This document shows positions 61,735 through 64,000 of a stretch of 64,000 bases of DNA, piece after piece; positions within the stretch are counted from its first letter, which is position 1; each line of letters starts with the position of its first letter. A program made the position numbers and the translations under genes. The notes below the pieces were generated by a model. That model worked only from the letters and a program-made list of their open reading frames with translations, made no database searches and was not told where the DNA came from. The DNA comes from Archivesica marissinica (taxonomy: Eukaryota; Mollusca; Bivalvia; Venerida; Vesicomyidae), in the NCBI GenBank assembly GCA_014843695.1, contig CM026391.1, forward strand, positions 19,544,871 to 19,608,870, in the 5' to 3' direction.

Positions 61735-62100
61735 TACAGTGAAACCCCTCTAAACCGAATAGCCCCGGACCAGAGGTATGTGTTTTTACGTTTATTTATC
61801 TCGCTACCGGTTGCCCATAAGTGCGACGCCTCCTGAAGAGATTAGTCATCAATGATACAGAGAGACACCCATTCCAGAGTCTCCTCTGGTTCTTTTACGT
61901 GCACGGTGTAATGCACCGACACGAGACCTCGGTTTAACGTCCCATCTGAAAGACTGTTAATTTTATTATGGTCAGACGGTGGTTCGAACCTGCGATCCCT
62001 GGATTACCAGTCAAGCATGTTAGCACTGACTGGACTACAGTCTGACCAAAGGTAAAGTTCGGAGGGGTTTTCAGTTTAGAGAGGTTTTCAGAGTAGGAAA
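61735..62100. mobile_element. P2 element with nested SINE S3
   Basis: TACAGTGAAACCCCTCTAAA then CCGAATAGCC begins P2. SINE S3 (minus strand, about 61783-62043) follows. P2-like sequence then resumes (AAAGTTCGGAGGGGTTTTCA, GTTTAGAGAGG) without its right terminus. Confidence 0.8.
61783..62043 (-). mobile_element. SINE S3, full length, nested in P2
   Basis: The minus-strand head is CTGTAGTCCAGTCAGTGCTA with B-box GGTTCGAACCACC. The GTGCACGGTGTAATGCACCG block and the tail complement ACGTTTATTTATCTCGCTAC are present. The A-box has a 4-bp insertion. Confidence 0.88.
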
Positions 62101-62205
62101 GATTTCTCCTAAATTAATAAATCAACTCCGCGATGCTTAGAAGTAGGCCGAGACATTTATACATGTATCAGGCCCGACATGTATATAGTTTGGCAGTTAG
62201 TACAG

Positions 62206-62935
62206 TAGTATACAGTCAAACCTGTGTTAGCGGTCACCTCCATTAAGCAGCCAACCTGTATTAAGCAGCCAGTTTCCAGATTCCCAATATGTTGTTTTAC
62301 TATACATTTGACTTCTATTAAGCAGCTACCTGTGCTAAGCAGCCACTTTCTGTGATTACCTTCGATGGCTGCTTAACACAGGTTTTACTGTAGTTTAATT
62401 TAAGTGTACAGAAAATAAAATAGCTGAAAGTTGTACGTTTAAAAGAGTAGCCAGTTCCATATCTGATGAAGACAGGTTGCCGTTTGGTTTACAATGGTAA
62501 CTTACAGTTGGAAATGCACATACAGTCAAACCTGTGTTAGTGGTCACCTCCATTAAGCAGCCAACCTGTATTAAGCAGCCAGTTTCCAGATTCCCAATAC
62601 GTAGTTTTATTATACATTTGACCTCTATTAAGCAGCCACCTGTGCTAAGCAGCCACTTTCTGTGATTTCCTTCGCTGGCTGCTTAACACAGGTTTGACTG
62701 TAGTTCAATTTAAGTGTACCGAAAATAAAATAGCTGAAAGTTGTACGTTTAAATCACAGGCACCAGACACAAAAACATTTTTTTTGGCCTATGGTCATAT
62801 AGTAAGTAATGTTTAAACATTTGTGTCTGGTGCCTGTGGTTTAAAAGTGTAGCCAGTTCCATATCTGATGAAGACAGGTTGCTGTTTGGTTTACAATGGT
62901 AAATTACAGTTGAAAATGCACATATGTTTTTTTAA
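62206..62935 (+). repeat. Tandem segmental duplication carrying P1
   Basis: Segment 1 (about 62206-62520) and segment 2 (about 62521-62930) both contain a full P1 (TACAGTCAAACCTGTGTTAG to GGTTTGACTGTA), then AATTTAAGTGTAC, GAAAATAAAATAGCTGAAAG, TTGTACGTTTAAA and CAGTTCCATATCTGATGAAG. Segment 2 additionally has an 87-bp foldback insertion. Confidence 0.92.
62752..62840. mobile_element. Small foldback element (about 87 bp)
   Basis: TCACAGGCACCAGACACAAA at the left and TTTGTGTCTGGTGCCTGTGG at the right flank a short T-rich loop. TTTAAA occurs on both sides. The duplicated segment at about 62441-62460 is the empty site, with a single TTTAAA. Confidence 0.92.
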
Positions 62936-62944
62936 AATCTGTTC

Positions 62945-63258
62945 AGTATATGGAAAAGAGGGGTTCCGGAAAAGAGGGGTTCCGGTTTACAGAGGGGTTC
63001 CGGAAAAGAGGGGTTCTGGAAAAGAGGGGTTCCGGTTTACAGAGGTGTTTTTACAATGAACAAAGAAAGCACAAATTCGGACCAGAAATTTGGCCGGTTT
63101 GGAGGGAATTCCAACTTAGAGGGGTTCCGGTTTGGAGGGAATTCCAGCTTAGAGGGGTTCCGGTTTGGAGGGATTCCAGTTTAGAGGGGTTCCGCTTTAA
63201 AGGGGTTCTGGTTTCAAGGGAAGCCCATTTTAGAGGGGTTCTGGTTTGGTTTCACTGT
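62945..63258 (+). repeat. P2-related short tandem repeats ending in P2 terminus
   Basis: GAGGGGTTCCGG with AAAA, TTTACA or TTTGGAGGGAATTCC spacers recurs about twelve times and ends GGGGTTCTGGTTTGGTTTCA then CTGTAG, the P2 right end. The repeats look like expansion of the P2 subterminal region. Confidence 0.82.
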
Positions 63259-63525
63259 AGTTCAAAAGTTTAAACTTTATATATTTTACAACGATTGCGA
63301 AACAAGTTCTAACAACTTATATTAATCACTCTCGTTGGCGCGGATGAAAGCGTATATGTGGTAATTCGTGTGGGAGAAACCGGAGTACCCGAAGAAAACC
63401 CACCTGTCCGATCTGGCAACCACCATCTCACATACTTCCCGGTCCGAGGATCGAACCCGGGTTGCATTGGTGAGAAGCGAGCGCGCTAACCACTGCGCTA
63501 ATCGGACAGTAGTTCAAAGTAACTG
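63258..63525 (-). mobile_element. SINE S2, full length, with target-site duplication
   Basis: The minus-strand head is CTGTCCGATTAGCGCAGTGG then TTAGCGCGCTCGC with B-box GGGTTCGATCC. The core is TTTTCTTCGGGTACTCCGGT. TAGTTCAAA(A)GT occurs on both sides of the element. Confidence 0.92.
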
Positions 63526-63638
63526 CCAGTCTCGGCTATAAAATCCATTTCAGGTTTAAAATGACAGGTTTAATATTTCATGCTTATTTTGAGATCTAAT
63601 TGCAATTTTATTGACAGATCTTTACTTCAATTAATTTG
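63526..63638. other. Unassigned spacer
   Basis: Nothing was recognised. Confidence 0.4.
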
Positions 63639-63870
63639 TACAAATTTATTTTAGCCCGATTGCGAAGCAAGTTATTTTAATTTATATTAATCACTCTCGA
63701 GACCTTATTCCTCGTGGAATCTATCGCTACGAGGGAGAGAGAAGAGGCATGTGGAATTTAAATGCCTTGCCTAAGGACACAATCGTAACAGCTCCAGCGG
63801 GGCTCGAACTCCGGGTCTTTCGTACATGAAGCGAACCCACTACCACTGAGCTATCACAACTTCCGCGACT
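63639..63870 (-). mobile_element. SINE S1, full length
   Basis: The minus-strand head is GGAAGTTGTGATAGCTCAGT then GGTAGTGGGTTCGC with B-box GAGTTCGAGCC. The body is GGCAAGGCATTTAAATTCCA and the tail complement TTTTAGCCCGATTGCGAAGC. Confidence 0.9.
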
Positions 63871-63892
63871 AGGGCTGTGCTATGTACTTAAC

Positions 63893-64000
63893 CAACCTGA
63901 ACATTGTGGTTATATGGAGAACTGTACACTGAGGTTATATGGAGAACTGTACACCGAGGTTATATGGAGAACTGTACACTGAGGTTATATGGAGAACTGT
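63893..64000. repeat. Minisatellite, 26-bp unit, continues past window
   Basis: GGTTATATGGAGAACTGTAC then ACTGA (or ACCGA) repeats at least four times and is cut by the window end. Confidence 0.92.

Overview
The window is animal nuclear DNA from an invertebrate. A mollusc, and probably a bivalve, is my best guess. The basis is one spliced metazoan gene, many tRNA-derived SINEs, many short terminal-inverted-repeat (TIR) elements with TTAA or TA target sites, DIRS-type and LINE retrotransposon remnants, and a very high load of minisatellites. The species call is inference; no species-diagnostic gene is present.

Only one host gene is visible. Positions 1-1695, minus strand, are an internal or 3' coding exon of an ANKRD50 orthologue. 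It carries the last seven ankyrin repeats and most of the Ser-rich C-terminal tail, and its stop codon lies before position 1. A good splice acceptor sits just upstream at 1696-1710. I see no further ankyrin exon up to 64000, so the remainder is either one very long ANKRD50 intron or intron plus intergenic DNA.

Everything else is repeats. I use local family names. SINEs: S1 (A-box TAGCGCAGTGG, Val-like body), S2 (different head, same 3' tail as S1), S3 (tRNA-Thr-like head), S4 (Leu/Ser-type head), S5 (head CGTGGTCGAGTGG), S6 (head TCCAGTGGTAGAGC). TTAA-flanked MITEs of about 240-247 bp: T1 (TTAACCCTTTCCYTCATAG), T2 (TTAACCCATTCAACACC), T3 (TTAACCCATTTCATTCTGG), T4 (TTAACCCTTTGCCTGC and relatives), T5 (TTAACCCTTTGCATGCTGGG). 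TA-flanked, pogo/mariner-looking elements: P1 (CAGTCAAACCTGTGTTA) and P2 (CAGTGAAACCCCTCTAAAC). Other inverted-repeat or dispersed elements: X1 to X7.

More than 30 tandem arrays, with units from 4 to about 90 bp, together cover roughly 17-18 kb. The largest is at 51187-53745 and contains a 1000-N assembly gap. Several arrays are visibly built from the ends of the MITEs beside them (17218-17705, 39483-39560, 46158-46620, 50440-50775, 51187-53745, 29940-30210). Blocks of one array also turn up inside another array or inside a MITE (7154-7258, 46852-46960).

Retrotransposon remnants include a DIRS-like fragment pair at 28690-29859 (reverse-transcriptase start, then tyrosine recombinase, cut by a T3 MITE) and a minus-strand LINE ORF2 3' end at 34035-34860, with an RNase H motif and a tail shared with SINE S5. 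Nested insertions allow local dating: T2 in T3, S1 in T4, X1 in T1, X5 in T5, S3 in P2, and a retroposed 327-bp piece in S1.

No bacterial-type operon, CRISPR array, rRNA or functional tRNA gene is supported. The long ORFs inside arrays are repeat artefacts.
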